Assembly (NCBI GenBank): GCA_037441725.1
Contig: JBBIRT010000184.1
Location: 1 to 5,571, forward strand
Source of the DNA: JBBIRT01 sp037441725
Lineage (GTDB): Bacteria > Desulfobacterota > BSN033 > UBA1163
DNA length: 5,571 bases
Reading direction: 5' to 3'
Shown here: piece by piece, positions 1-5,493 of the stretch
How positions within the stretch are numbered: position 1 is the stretch's first letter
How the letters are laid out: the number at the start of each line of letters is the position of its first letter
Translations under genes and position numbers: made by a program
The notes under the pieces: model-generated
Databases searched by the model: none
Seen by the model: the letters and a program-made list of their open reading frames with translations, nothing else
Told to the model about the DNA's origin: nothing

Positions 1-89
1 ATGTGATGGCCATCGAGTGGGAGGAGAAGGTTTCGGAAATCGTCAAGGCCGCAGGCCTCCTGCCCAGACCACAACCCACACAAGCATAA
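1..89 (+). CDS. C-terminal end of an unidentified protein (5' end outside window)
   Basis: Reading from base 3 gives 28 codons ending at a TAA at 87-89. The peptide begins VMAIEWEEKV and ends PRPQPTQA. The amphipathic, Glu/Lys-rich stretch followed by a Pro/Gln-rich tail looks like a normal protein C-terminus, and the other two plus frames look poor: one stops at once and one is Arg/Gly/Thr-rich. The family cannot be named from this fragment. It lies 80 bp upstream of the HdrD-like gene on the same strand, so an HdrA-like flavoprotein or another redox partner is a reasonable guess, but only from context. The stop codon falls inside the first heptamer-repeat arm. Confidence 0.55.
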   Translation, partial: VMAIEWEEKVSEIVKAAGLLPRPQPTQA

Positions 90-153
90 CGAATAGAGCA
101 TAGTGTAGAGCGTTTATATTTCTTTCGCTATGCCCTATGCGCTCTGCGCTTAG
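85..153. repeat. Inverted pair of degenerate heptamer repeat blocks
   Basis: Bases 126-153 divide exactly into four 7-bp units close to CGCTATG: CGCTATG at 126, CCCTATG at 133, CGCTCTG at 140 and CGCTTAG at 147. Bases 85-112 divide into four units of the same motif on the opposite strand (for example CATAGTG at 99-105 and TAGAGCG at 106-112). The arms face each other across a T-rich 13-bp spacer (113-125) and could form a long imperfect hairpin. A third block of the same motif lies at 2861-2888. The block overlaps the stop of the upstream gene and the Shine-Dalgarno of the next one. It also creates the spurious in-frame ATG at 137. I recall similar intergenic heptamers in deltaproteobacterial assemblies but could not check this. 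Confidence 0.6.
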
Positions 154-160
154 GAAAGGA
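152..160 (+). promoter_or_regulatory. Ribosome-binding site that sets the HdrD-like gene start
   Basis: AGGAAAGGA lies 9 nt before the ATG at 170. The earlier in-frame ATG at 137 has only heptamer-repeat sequence upstream of it and would add 11 residues encoded partly by repeat DNA and by this ribosome-binding site itself. The start at 170 is therefore preferred. Confidence 0.7.
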
Positions 161-169
161 ATTACATTA

Positions 170-1594
170 ATGCAAACGATATTGACCAGCGACTTTGCTG
201 AGACCATTCGCAAGGAATGCGGGGAAAACGTCTTTCTCTGTTATCAATGCCAGAAATGCTCTTCAGGCTGTCCGGTTGCTGAACACTTTGACCTCGCTCC
301 CAATCAGGTGATGCGTGCAATCCAGTTAGGGCAGAAGGAAATGGTTCTCCACTCCAAGACCATCTGGCTCTGTGCGATGTGCGAGACCTGTGCAACCCGT
401 TGTCCCTATGAGATTAACATCACCAAAATCATGGATGTTTTAAAAATCATGGCTCAGAAAGAAGGCATTGAATCAAAGGTTCCATCTGTTCCACTCTTCT
501 ATCAGGCTGCCTTGAGAGGAATCAAGTGGTTTGGAAGAATGTATGAAGCGGGTTTGATGGGAGAGATCTATCTTCGTCAGATGTTGAGCGGCCAATTGGA
601 CTTCAATCAAGTCTGGAAAAAAGATGTACCCATGGCATTCAAGATGTTGAAGAATGGAAAGCTGAAGGTCTTTCCGACCTTTGGAAAGCCAAAGGTGAAA
701 GGGAAAAAGGCGGAGAAAAGAGATGGAATCGCCTATTTCCCAGGATGCAGCCTCCATGGAACTTCGAAGGAATATGACCTTTCGACTAAAGCCATATTTC
801 ATCAACTTGGTATCCCACTTCATGAACCAGAAGGATGGGGATGCTGCGGAACCACTCCTGCCCATTCCACGGATCGTTTTCTTTCAACCCTTCTTCCGAT
901 GAAAAATATTGCCCTGATGAGAGAGGAGGGTTTGGACTACATCACCACCCCTTGTCCCTCCTGTTTCCTCAGGATGAAGGTTGCATTAAGAGAAACAGAT
1001 GAAGATGGAGATTTAAGAAAAAAAATCCACCAGCAGATTCCCGGGATCAATTTCAACGGATTGAAAATTGAACACCTGTTGAGTACCGTGACCGGAAAAA
1101 TTGGATATTCAAAAATCGCCTCCAAAGTAATCCGACCCCTTAAAGGTTTGAAAGTGGTCTGTTACTATGGGTGTATCGTGACCCGTCCACCCCAAATGAC
1201 CGAAGTGAAAGACTTTGAGTACCCGATCAATATGGATCGATTGATGAAGATTCTTGGAATTGAACCGCTTGATTGGTCCTATAAAACACGCTGTTGTGGG
1301 GTCTCCCTCGGGATCACCCAGCTCCCCATCGCATTGGAATTGAGCCGAAAGATTCTTACGAATGCAAAGGGCGTGGGAGCAGAGGCGATCGTCGTTGCCT
1401 GTCCATTGTGTCATGTTAACTTAGATGCCCGCCAAAAACAGATCGAAGAGGTGTTTCAAGAACCGTTTAACCTCCCTATCCTCTACTTTACACAATTGAT
1501 GGGATTGGCTTTCGGCCTGAATTTTGAAGAATTGGGTCTCGATAAACACTTCGTCGATCCCCTCCCCCTTCTAAAAAGAATCCATGAAGCTTGA
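170..1594 (+). CDS. HdrD-like (fused HdrC-HdrB) heterodisulfide-reductase-type iron-sulfur protein
   Basis: This is a 474-residue soluble Fe-S electron-transfer protein. From the ATG at 170, two ferredoxin-type motifs come first, with Cys at 24, 27, 30, 34 and at 68, 71, 74, 78, as in HdrC. After a basic linker (about 173-185) there are two CCG domains as in HdrB: Cys 193, 225/226, 262, 265 and Cys 335, 375/376, 411, 414. All 18 expected ligands are present, so the protein is probably functional. The order matches methanogen HdrD, the HdrC+HdrB fusion; bacterial relatives exchange electrons with HdrA-type flavoproteins, membrane partners or thiol/disulfide substrates. No signal peptide or membrane segment is evident. 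The gene ends 5 bp from a convergent gene. GlcF/LldF-type proteins or BamD of the class II benzoyl-CoA reductase are related alternatives, so the substrate is not assigned. A start at 137 is possible but unlikely. Confidence 0.9.
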   Translation: MQTILTSDFAETIRKECGENVFLCYQCQKCSSGCPVAEHFDLAPNQVMRAIQLGQKEMVLHSKTIWLCAMCETCATRCPYEINITKIMDVLKIMAQKEGIESKVPSVPLFYQAALRGIKWFGRMYEAGLMGEIYLRQMLSGQLDFNQVWKKDVPMAFKMLKNGKLKVFPTFGKPKVKGKKAEKRDGIAYFPGCSLHGTSKEYDLSTKAIFHQLGIPLHEPEGWGCCGTTPAHSTDRFLSTLLPMKNIALMREEGLDYITTPCPSCFLRMKVALRETDEDGDLRKKIHQQIPGINFNGLKIEHLLSTVTGKIGYSKIASKVIRPLKGLKVVCYYGCIVTRPPQMTEVKDFEYPINMDRLMKILGIEPLDWSYKTRCCGVSLGITQLPIALELSRKILTNAKGVGAEAIVVACPLCHVNLDARQKQIEEVFQEPFNLPILYFTQLMGLAFGLNFEELGLDKHFVDPLPLLKRIHEA

Positions 1595-1599
1595 AGAGT

Positions 1600-2793
1600 T
1601 TAATTTTTTCTCATCAAGTGGCTAATTGCTTTTTCCAATCCATCGAGGGTTAATTCAAACATGGGGAAGATTTCTTGAATATATTGGATCGAGCGGGTAT
1701 AAGGCCATTCTTCGGCAAGTTTTGGATTGATCCAGACTGAATGGGGAAAGGTCTTTGCAATAAATTTCAATCTTTCATAACTTGGCCTTCCTGATCTCTC
1801 TTCTATATGGATAGAACCGTCTGTGGCCATCAGCTCATAGGGTGCCATGCTTGCATCCCCTACAATGATGAATCTTGTCTCCGGATCCAATCGAACCAAT
1901 TCATGAACAGGAAAGGGTTTTGAGCGTCTGGGAGGATCCTCCCACAGATAATCATAGATGGTATTGTGGAAGAAGAATGTCTTGAGATCCTTGAATTGGG
2001 GGCGGGCATAATTAAAAAGGGTTTGGACTAATTCAATATAGGGGTCCATGGACCATCCGCCATTGTCAATAGCGAGGATCACCTTTAACCGATCCTTCAG
2101 ACTTCGGTCAAAGACGATCTCAATCTCCCCTGCATTCTTCATTGTTTCATAAATGGTTTTATCAATATTCACCTTATCCTTAGGGCCGAAAGGGACCATA
2201 TTTCTTAGTCTCTTCAAAGCCTCTCCCATTTGAGAGGCAGTCATCGGTCCTTCCTGAGAGTAATCGCGATACCTTCGATCCATCGCTACCTTGATGGCAG
2301 ATTTATTTCGAGATACCCCTCCCACTCTCATCCCTCCTGGATGATATCCGGAATGGCCCACTGGAGAGGTCCCCCCTGTCCCGATCCATTTGCTTCCTCC
2401 ATGATGAGCCTCAGTCTGCTCTTTTAATCGATCGAGAAAGTATTGAATCAATTCTTCTGGGCTGAGCCTTCCAAGTTCTTCTTCTTTAATTCCTAAAACA
2501 TCGGCCAGAGCTTTTGGATCTTTTAGCCACTCTTCAAGGAGTGCTCGGGCCACCTCTGACAATTCAAATTCGGTGGGTTCCTTGAGTTCAACACCCTTAA
2601 ATTGATGAGCAAAGACTTGGTCATAGAGGTCAAAATACTTTTCACTCTTCACCAGGATAGCTCGAGCACTGGTGTAGAAATCGTCGATGGAGTTAATCAG
2701 CCCCATGCTCAGGGCCTGCTGAAGTCTAAGAAAAGAGGTAGGAGAAACCGGAATCCCAACTTTTCTTAATAAGTAAAAGAAATCTACAAACAT
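1600..2793 (-). CDS. CoxE-like VWA domain protein
   Basis: This 397-residue protein belongs to the CoxE-like VWA family, which works with MoxR-type AAA+ ATPases in maturation or remodelling of protein complexes. Residues 1-125 form a helical N-terminal region. Residues 132-159 are a Gly-rich segment containing GTGGTSP and HPGG, which I associate with this family. The VWA domain runs from about 235 to the end. Its metal site is atypical: the first motif reads IDNGGWSMDP (Asp243 to Pro251) instead of DxSxS, and a later conserved Asp is D313 in VGDASM. No membrane segment or signal peptide is seen. The ATG at 2791-2793 has only a weak GGAT Shine-Dalgarno 5 nt upstream. The gene lies 100 bp downstream of the MoxR-like gene on the same strand and is probably in the same transcript. 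CoxE of CO dehydrogenase maturation is the best-known relative, but no CO dehydrogenase gene is visible here. Confidence 0.88.
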   Translation of the reverse strand: MFVDFFYLLRKVGIPVSPTSFLRLQQALSMGLINSIDDFYTSARAILVKSEKYFDLYDQVFAHQFKGVELKEPTEFELSEVARALLEEWLKDPKALADVLGIKEEELGRLSPEELIQYFLDRLKEQTEAHHGGSKWIGTGGTSPVGHSGYHPGGMRVGGVSRNKSAIKVAMDRRYRDYSQEGPMTASQMGEALKRLRNMVPFGPKDKVNIDKTIYETMKNAGEIEIVFDRSLKDRLKVILAIDNGGWSMDPYIELVQTLFNYARPQFKDLKTFFFHNTIYDYLWEDPPRRSKPFPVHELVRLDPETRFIIVGDASMAPYELMATDGSIHIEERSGRPSYERLKFIAKTFPHSVWINPKLAEEWPYTRSIQYIQEIFPMFELTLDGLEKAISHLMRKN

Positions 2794-2800
2794 AATTTAT

Positions 2801-2861
2801 CCATGGAATAATGGAAAAGCAAAATATTGGAAGGTTGGATTATTCAATGGTCAATCCTTCC
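2801..2861 (-). repeat. Two interlocking inverted repeats in the VWA gene leader
   Basis: Read on the minus strand, GGAAGGATTGA (2861-2851) can pair with TCCAACCTTCC (2839-2829) at 9 of 11 positions. Its loop, together with base 2839, forms CCATTGAATAAT (2850-2839), which matches ATTATTCCATGG (2812-2801) at 11 of 12 positions. The loop of one hairpin is thus the partner of a downstream arm, an H-type pseudoknot or either/or arrangement. The downstream arm ends in the GG of the weak GGAT Shine-Dalgarno (2802-2799) of the VWA gene. Folding in RNA is inferred; the complementarity is seen directly. Confidence 0.45.
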
Positions 2862-2888
2862 ACTATGCCCTCCGCGCTATGCATCGTG
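2861..2888. repeat. Third degenerate heptamer repeat block
   Basis: Four consecutive 7-bp units, CACTATG at 2861, CCCTCCG at 2868, CGCTATG at 2875 and CATCGTG at 2882, follow the same motif and phase as the block at 126-153. The block lies 5 bp after the MoxR-like stop codon, inside a presumed operon, and adjoins the inverted repeats of the VWA leader. Its last units also contain a small hairpin, ATGCA at 2879-2883 with TGCAT at 2887-2891. Confidence 0.5.
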
Positions 2889-2893
2889 CATTT

Positions 2894-3742
2894 TTATACC
2901 CTAAACCTGGCTACCGCATTCTGGGCGACTACATAATCTGGGCTCTTCTTAAAGAGAACACCTAAATAGGGAACCTCTCCTTTAATCAGATCTTTAACTT
3001 TGAAGTCAGGGTCTGCTTTTAATGCTCGAATCCAATTGATAAGCTCCCGGGTGGCTGGTTTTTTTTCTACCCCCTTGATCTCCCTGAGCCGATAGAAAGT
3101 TCTCACAGCACTATCAAGCAATTGTTTATCAATCCCCTGAAAATGAACCTCCACTATTCTTCTCATCATATCAGGTTCCGGAAAGGCAATGTGATGAAAG
3201 TTGCATCGACCTAAGAAAGGGTCAGAAAGATCTTTTTTTGCATTGGAGGTGATGATGATTACAGGTCGATGTTTGGCTCGAATGGTCTTATCAATCTCAA
3301 TGATGTCAAACTCCATCTGGTCAAGCACATCGAGCATATCGTCCTGGAAATCCGTATCTGCCTTATCGATCTCATCGATTAGAAGGACCACTCTCTCGTC
3401 AGATACAAAGGCCTGGCCGATCTTTCCCATTCGAATATACTCCTCAATATTGCTCACATCCCGTTTAGAATCTCCAAATCGACTATCATTTAAACGGGTC
3501 AGGGTATCATATTGATAAAGAGCGTCAATGAGCTTCATGCTCGACTTGACATTGAGGACAATCAGCTTCATGTTGAAGGCCTCAGCAATGGCATGGGCCA
3601 GCATGGTCTTGCCTGTCCCAGGTTCCCCTTTGAGAAGAAGGGGCATTTCAAGGGCAATTGAGATGTTGACGATCTTTGCCAACTCATCATCCAATACATA
3701 TTTTGAAGCGCCAGAAAATCTCTTGTTTTGATCTCCACCCAT
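2894..3742 (-). CDS. MoxR-family AAA+ ATPase
   Basis: This 282-residue cytoplasmic ATPase of the MoxR type couples ATP hydrolysis to remodelling or cofactor insertion in client proteins, usually together with a VWA partner. Visible motifs are Walker A GEPGTGKT (39-46), Walker B LLIDE (120-124), sensor 1 TSN (165-167), a likely arginine finger in FLGRC (Arg179) and a sensor 2 region around PATRELINW (229-237, Arg232). The length is close to that of compact MoxR proteins, with no extra domains. The ATG at 3740-3742 has a strong AAGGAG Shine-Dalgarno (3755-3750 on the minus strand) 7 nt upstream, so the start is secure. The VWA gene follows on the same strand, an arrangement like coxD-coxE. It is transcribed divergently from rph. 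The client is unknown. Confidence 0.92.
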   Translation of the reverse strand: MGGDQNKRFSGASKYVLDDELAKIVNISIALEMPLLLKGEPGTGKTMLAHAIAEAFNMKLIVLNVKSSMKLIDALYQYDTLTRLNDSRFGDSKRDVSNIEEYIRMGKIGQAFVSDERVVLLIDEIDKADTDFQDDMLDVLDQMEFDIIEIDKTIRAKHRPVIIITSNAKKDLSDPFLGRCNFHHIAFPEPDMMRRIVEVHFQGIDKQLLDSAVRTFYRLREIKGVEKKPATRELINWIRALKADPDFKVKDLIKGEVPYLGVLFKKSPDYVVAQNAVARFRV

Positions 3743-3808
3743 ATCTATACTCCTTAAAAACAGATTAGATTCTAAAAGAGATAATTGAGGTATTTCCCTT
3801 ATGTATAA

Positions 3809-3838
3809 TTATTAACTTATTTTTCTTTTGATTTTCAA
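3809..3838 (-). promoter_or_regulatory. Candidate sigma-70-type promoter for the MoxR-VWA operon
   Basis: On the minus strand, TTGAAA (3838-3833, one mismatch to TTGACA) is followed after 18 bp by TAATAA (3814-3809, two mismatches to TATAAT). Transcription would start near 3802, giving a leader of about 60 nt before the MoxR-like ATG. In such AT-rich sequence chance matches are common. Confidence 0.3.
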
Positions 3839-3893
3839 ATCAGACCTCTTGATTCCTTTAATGAAATACTGTTAAATTAATCCAAAAATCATC

Positions 3894-3932
3894 TCCCTCC
3901 CCTATAACGAGGAAGGGAAAAAACAGCCTTCC
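3894..3932 (+). repeat. Mutually exclusive hairpins upstream of rph
   Basis: TCCCTCC (3894-3900) pairs with GGAAGGGA (3911-3918), leaving one bulged A and a 10-nt loop. The same GGAAGG (3911-3916) also pairs perfectly with CCTTCC (3927-3932) across a 10-nt loop. Both hairpins use the same central arm and cannot form together. Neither is followed directly by a T-run. Confidence 0.35.
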
Positions 3933-4011
3933 ATAGAAGCTCCTTTTGGTTTTTTTAATGGAATGTTTTAATATTTATTTCATATTTATAAACAGGAGGG
4001 GTTCTCCAAAG

Positions 4012-4026
4012 GTGAAGGCCCTATAA
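4012..4026 (+). CDS. Possible four-codon leader ORF before rph
   Basis: GTG AAG GCC CTA TAA begins 10 nt after AGGAGGGG (3994-4001), which is the strongest Shine-Dalgarno-like sequence on the plus strand of this gap. It ends 23 nt before the rph GTG. It is very short and may be chance. It is listed because an otherwise unexplained Shine-Dalgarno has a start codon at about the right distance. Confidence 0.15.
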   Translation: MKAL

Positions 4027-4049
4027 TCTTTTTAAAGGAATGGTGACTT

Positions 4050-4778
4050 GTGAAACGTTCAGATGGGAGAGGAGCAAAGACCTTAAGACCTGTAAGGATA
4101 ACCAGAAACTATCTTAAACATGCAGAGGGATCGGTTTTCATTGAAATTGGGGATACCAAAGTCATCTGTTCAGCGAGTGTAGAAGAAAGGGTTCCTCCAT
4201 TTTTAAGGAATACCGGAAAAGGTTGGGTTACTGCAGAATATTCAATGCTTCCCCGATCAACCCATACCCGTACATCAAGGGACTCCTTTACTGGGAGGGG
4301 AAACGGTAGAGCCTTTGAAATTCAAAGATTAATCGGACGCTCTTTAAGGTCCATTACCGATCTTCATTCATTCGGGGAGAGAACCATCTGGATTGACTGC
4401 GATGTGATTCAAGCTGATGGGGGAACAAGGACAGCTTCCATCACAGGGGCATATATCGCTTTGGTAGATGCATTTCGAAAGATGGTTAAGAATGGAATGA
4501 TTGAGAAGATTCCAGTAAAAGATTCGGTTGCCGCCATCAGTGTTGGGAAAGTGAATGGGGAGATCTTATTGGACCTAAATTATGAGGAAGACTCTCAAGC
4601 CGAGGTGGATATGAACATCGTCATGACTGGAGGTGGAAAGTTTGTAGAAATTCAAGGAACCGCAGAGGGCAATGCCTTTTCAAAAGAGGAAATGGATAAA
4701 TTAATAAAAGTTGCTCTGAAGGGAATTAAAGAGTTGACAAGAATCCAAAATGGATTGCTCAAGGAGGAAGTCGATTAG
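4050..4778 (+). CDS. rph: Ribonuclease PH
   Basis: This 242-residue phosphorolytic 3'-to-5' exoribonuclease trims tRNA 3' ends using phosphate and releases nucleoside diphosphates. It normally assembles as a hexamer in the cytoplasm. The N-terminus MKRSDGRGAKTLRPV is typical of the family. The phosphate-binding region is intact, with Arg87 in GRGNGRAFE and the GGTRTAS segment at 124-130 (Thr126, Arg127). The acidic pair Asp181 and Asp187 in the DSQAEVDMN region (181-189) is the likely metal site. The length is normal and no frameshift is seen. The start is GTG at 4050, supported by AAAGGAA at 4034-4040, 9 nt upstream. The gene overlaps the reading frame of rdgB, and that rph-rdgB pair is a recurrent bacterial arrangement. 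A tRNA gene lies just beyond rdgB. Confidence 0.96.
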   Translation: MKRSDGRGAKTLRPVRITRNYLKHAEGSVFIEIGDTKVICSASVEERVPPFLRNTGKGWVTAEYSMLPRSTHTRTSRDSFTGRGNGRAFEIQRLIGRSLRSITDLHSFGERTIWIDCDVIQADGGTRTASITGAYIALVDAFRKMVKNGMIEKIPVKDSVAAISVGKVNGEILLDLNYEEDSQAEVDMNIVMTGGGKFVEIQGTAEGNAFSKEEMDKLIKVALKGIKELTRIQNGLLKEEVD

Positions 4779-5385
4779 AAAACGACCTGAGTTGGTCATT
4801 GCGACTTGGAATAAAGGAAAAATCCGTGAAATTCGCGAGGCCTTAAAGGGATTGGGCCTAAGGATCAAGGGCCTGGAAGATTTTCCAGATGTCCCTGAGA
4901 TTGAAGAGGATGGTAAAACCTTTATTGAAAATGCTTTGAAAAAGGCTCGGTTTTATTCAAAATATCTTGGGAAGTGGACCCTGGCTGATGATTCTGGATT
5001 AGAAGTGGATTATTTGAATGGACTGCCTGGCATTTATTCTGCAAGGTATGCTGGAGAAAAGGCTTCGAATCAAGAAAATAATATAAAACTTCTAAAAGAG
5101 ATGAAACGGGTTCCATTTTCTAAGAGAGGAGCAAGATTTAGATGTGTACTTGCCCTTGCCTCCCCTGATGGAAAAGAGACTATTGTAGAAGGCTCATGCA
5201 GGGGAAGAATTGGATTTGAGGAAAAGGGTAAAAGAGGATTTGGATACGATCCCCTCTTCTTTCTCCCAAAATTAGGAAGAACAATGGCAGAGATTTCACT
5301 CCAAGAAAAGAATCAAATCAGTCACAGGGGAAAAGCCCTTAGGAAATTGAGAAAGATCATAAGAAATTTGTTGGAGCCTGATTAA
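4750..5385 (+). CDS. rdgB: XTP/dITP pyrophosphatase (HAM1/RdgB family)
   Basis: The enzyme hydrolyses non-canonical purine nucleotides (XTP, ITP, dITP) to monophosphates and pyrophosphate, keeping them out of DNA and RNA. Counted from the ATG at 4750 (211 residues), the substrate-binding motif is ATWNKGK (18-24), the catalytic acidic segment ADDSGL (79-84), then GFGYDPLF (163-170) and SHRGKAL (191-197). All signature blocks are present; Trp20 is an unusual residue in the first one. The start is uncertain. ATG 4750 lacks a Shine-Dalgarno and adds about 14 residues before the normal N-terminus. AAGGAGG (4761-4767) sits 6 nt before an in-frame ATT at 4774, giving 203 residues. TTG at 4792 gives 197 residues, the usual family length, but lies 24 nt from that site. 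The coordinates given use the outermost canonical start; ATT 4774 fits initiation best. Any start at or before 4774 overlaps rph. Confidence 0.94.
   Translation: MDCSRRKSIRKRPELVIATWNKGKIREIREALKGLGLRIKGLEDFPDVPEIEEDGKTFIENALKKARFYSKYLGKWTLADDSGLEVDYLNGLPGIYSARYAGEKASNQENNIKLLKEMKRVPFSKRGARFRCVLALASPDGKETIVEGSCRGRIGFEEKGKRGFGYDPLFFLPKLGRTMAEISLQEKNQISHRGKALRKLRKIIRNLLEPD
4761..4767 (+). promoter_or_regulatory. Ribosome-binding site for rdgB, inside the rph end
   Basis: AAGGAGG is a near-perfect Shine-Dalgarno within the last codons of rph. The codon at the ideal distance is ATT (4774-4776), whose last base is the first base of the rph TAG stop. No ATG, GTG or TTG lies at a normal spacing in the rdgB frame. 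Confidence 0.6.
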
Positions 5386-5418
5386 GAAATCTTTCCAGAG
5401 GTTTAATTTTTTTAAAGG

Positions 5419-5428
5419 GCCAATTGGC
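5419..5428. repeat. 10-bp perfect palindrome between rdgB and tRNA-Pro
   Basis: GCCAATTGGC is perfectly self-complementary and is followed by an A/T tract with six T (5436-5441 region). It could be a weak terminator for the rph-rdgB transcript (3-bp stem, AATT loop) or a protein-binding site. The stem is too short for a confident terminator call. Confidence 0.2.
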
Positions 5429-5456
5429 ACAAAATTTTTTCGATTGATCAAAGGAT

Positions 5457-5484
5457 TTGGAATTTTGAATTTAGCTGTTATAAT
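5457..5484 (+). promoter_or_regulatory. Promoter of tRNA-Pro with extended -10
   Basis: A perfect TATAAT at 5479-5484 is preceded by TG one base upstream (5476-5477), an extended -10. A -35-like TTGGAA (5457-5462) lies 16 bp away. Transcription would begin near 5491, only about 3 nt before the mature tRNA 5' end, so the 5' leader would be very short. The bases between the -10 and the start are AT-rich rather than the GC-rich discriminator common at stringently controlled tRNA promoters. Confidence 0.6.
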
Positions 5485-5493
5485 TTGAAACGT

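Larger units (their letters stand above)
3743..4049. other. AT-rich divergent intergenic region between the MoxR-like gene and rph
   Basis: No protein-length ORF or RNA gene is recognisable in these 307 bases. The region holds a candidate minus-strand promoter for the MoxR-like gene, weaker plus-strand promoter candidates for rph, two overlapping hairpins (3894-3918 and 3911-3932) and a T-run at 3950-3956 with no convincing terminator stem. It also has a strong Shine-Dalgarno-like AGGAGGGG at 3994-4001 followed by a four-codon GTG ORF (4012-4026). The rph ribosome-binding site AAAGGAA is at 4034-4040. Plus-strand promoter candidates are TTGATT (3849-3854) with TTAAAT (3872-3877), 17 bp apart, and a TATAAA at 3987-3992 without a good -35. 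Confidence 0.6.

Noticed and set aside
115..120. TATATT as a -10 element for the HdrD-like gene
   Set aside because: No recognisable -35 lies 15-19 bp upstream; the sequence is just the T-rich spacer between the heptamer arms.
1560..1612. Possible bidirectional terminator between the convergent HdrD-like and VWA genes
   Set aside because: There are T-rich tracts but no stem longer than about 4 bp. The 5-bp gap leaves no room for a dedicated terminator.
3201..3731. Plus-strand open frames of 104 and 67 codons opposite the MoxR-like gene
   Set aside because: They are antisense shadows of a well-supported ATPase gene, with Ser/Arg/Ile-rich translations and no family motifs.
1600..3742. CO dehydrogenase maturation (CoxD-CoxE) assignment
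   Set aside because: MoxR-VWA pairs serve many clients, and no molybdenum hydroxylase or CO dehydrogenase gene is visible.
3804..3809. Perfect TATAAT on the plus strand in the divergent gap
   Set aside because: The only -35-like element (TTGAGG at 3785-3790) is 13 bp away, which is too close, and the leader to rph would be very long.
3941..3956. T-run after CCTTTTGG resembling an intrinsic terminator
   Set aside because: The stem would be only two base pairs, and no upstream gene on this strand needs terminating.
4022..4027. Perfect TATAAT just before rph
   Set aside because: A start about 7 nt later would fall on or next to the ribosome-binding site at 4034-4040, and no -35 is present at 16-18 bp.
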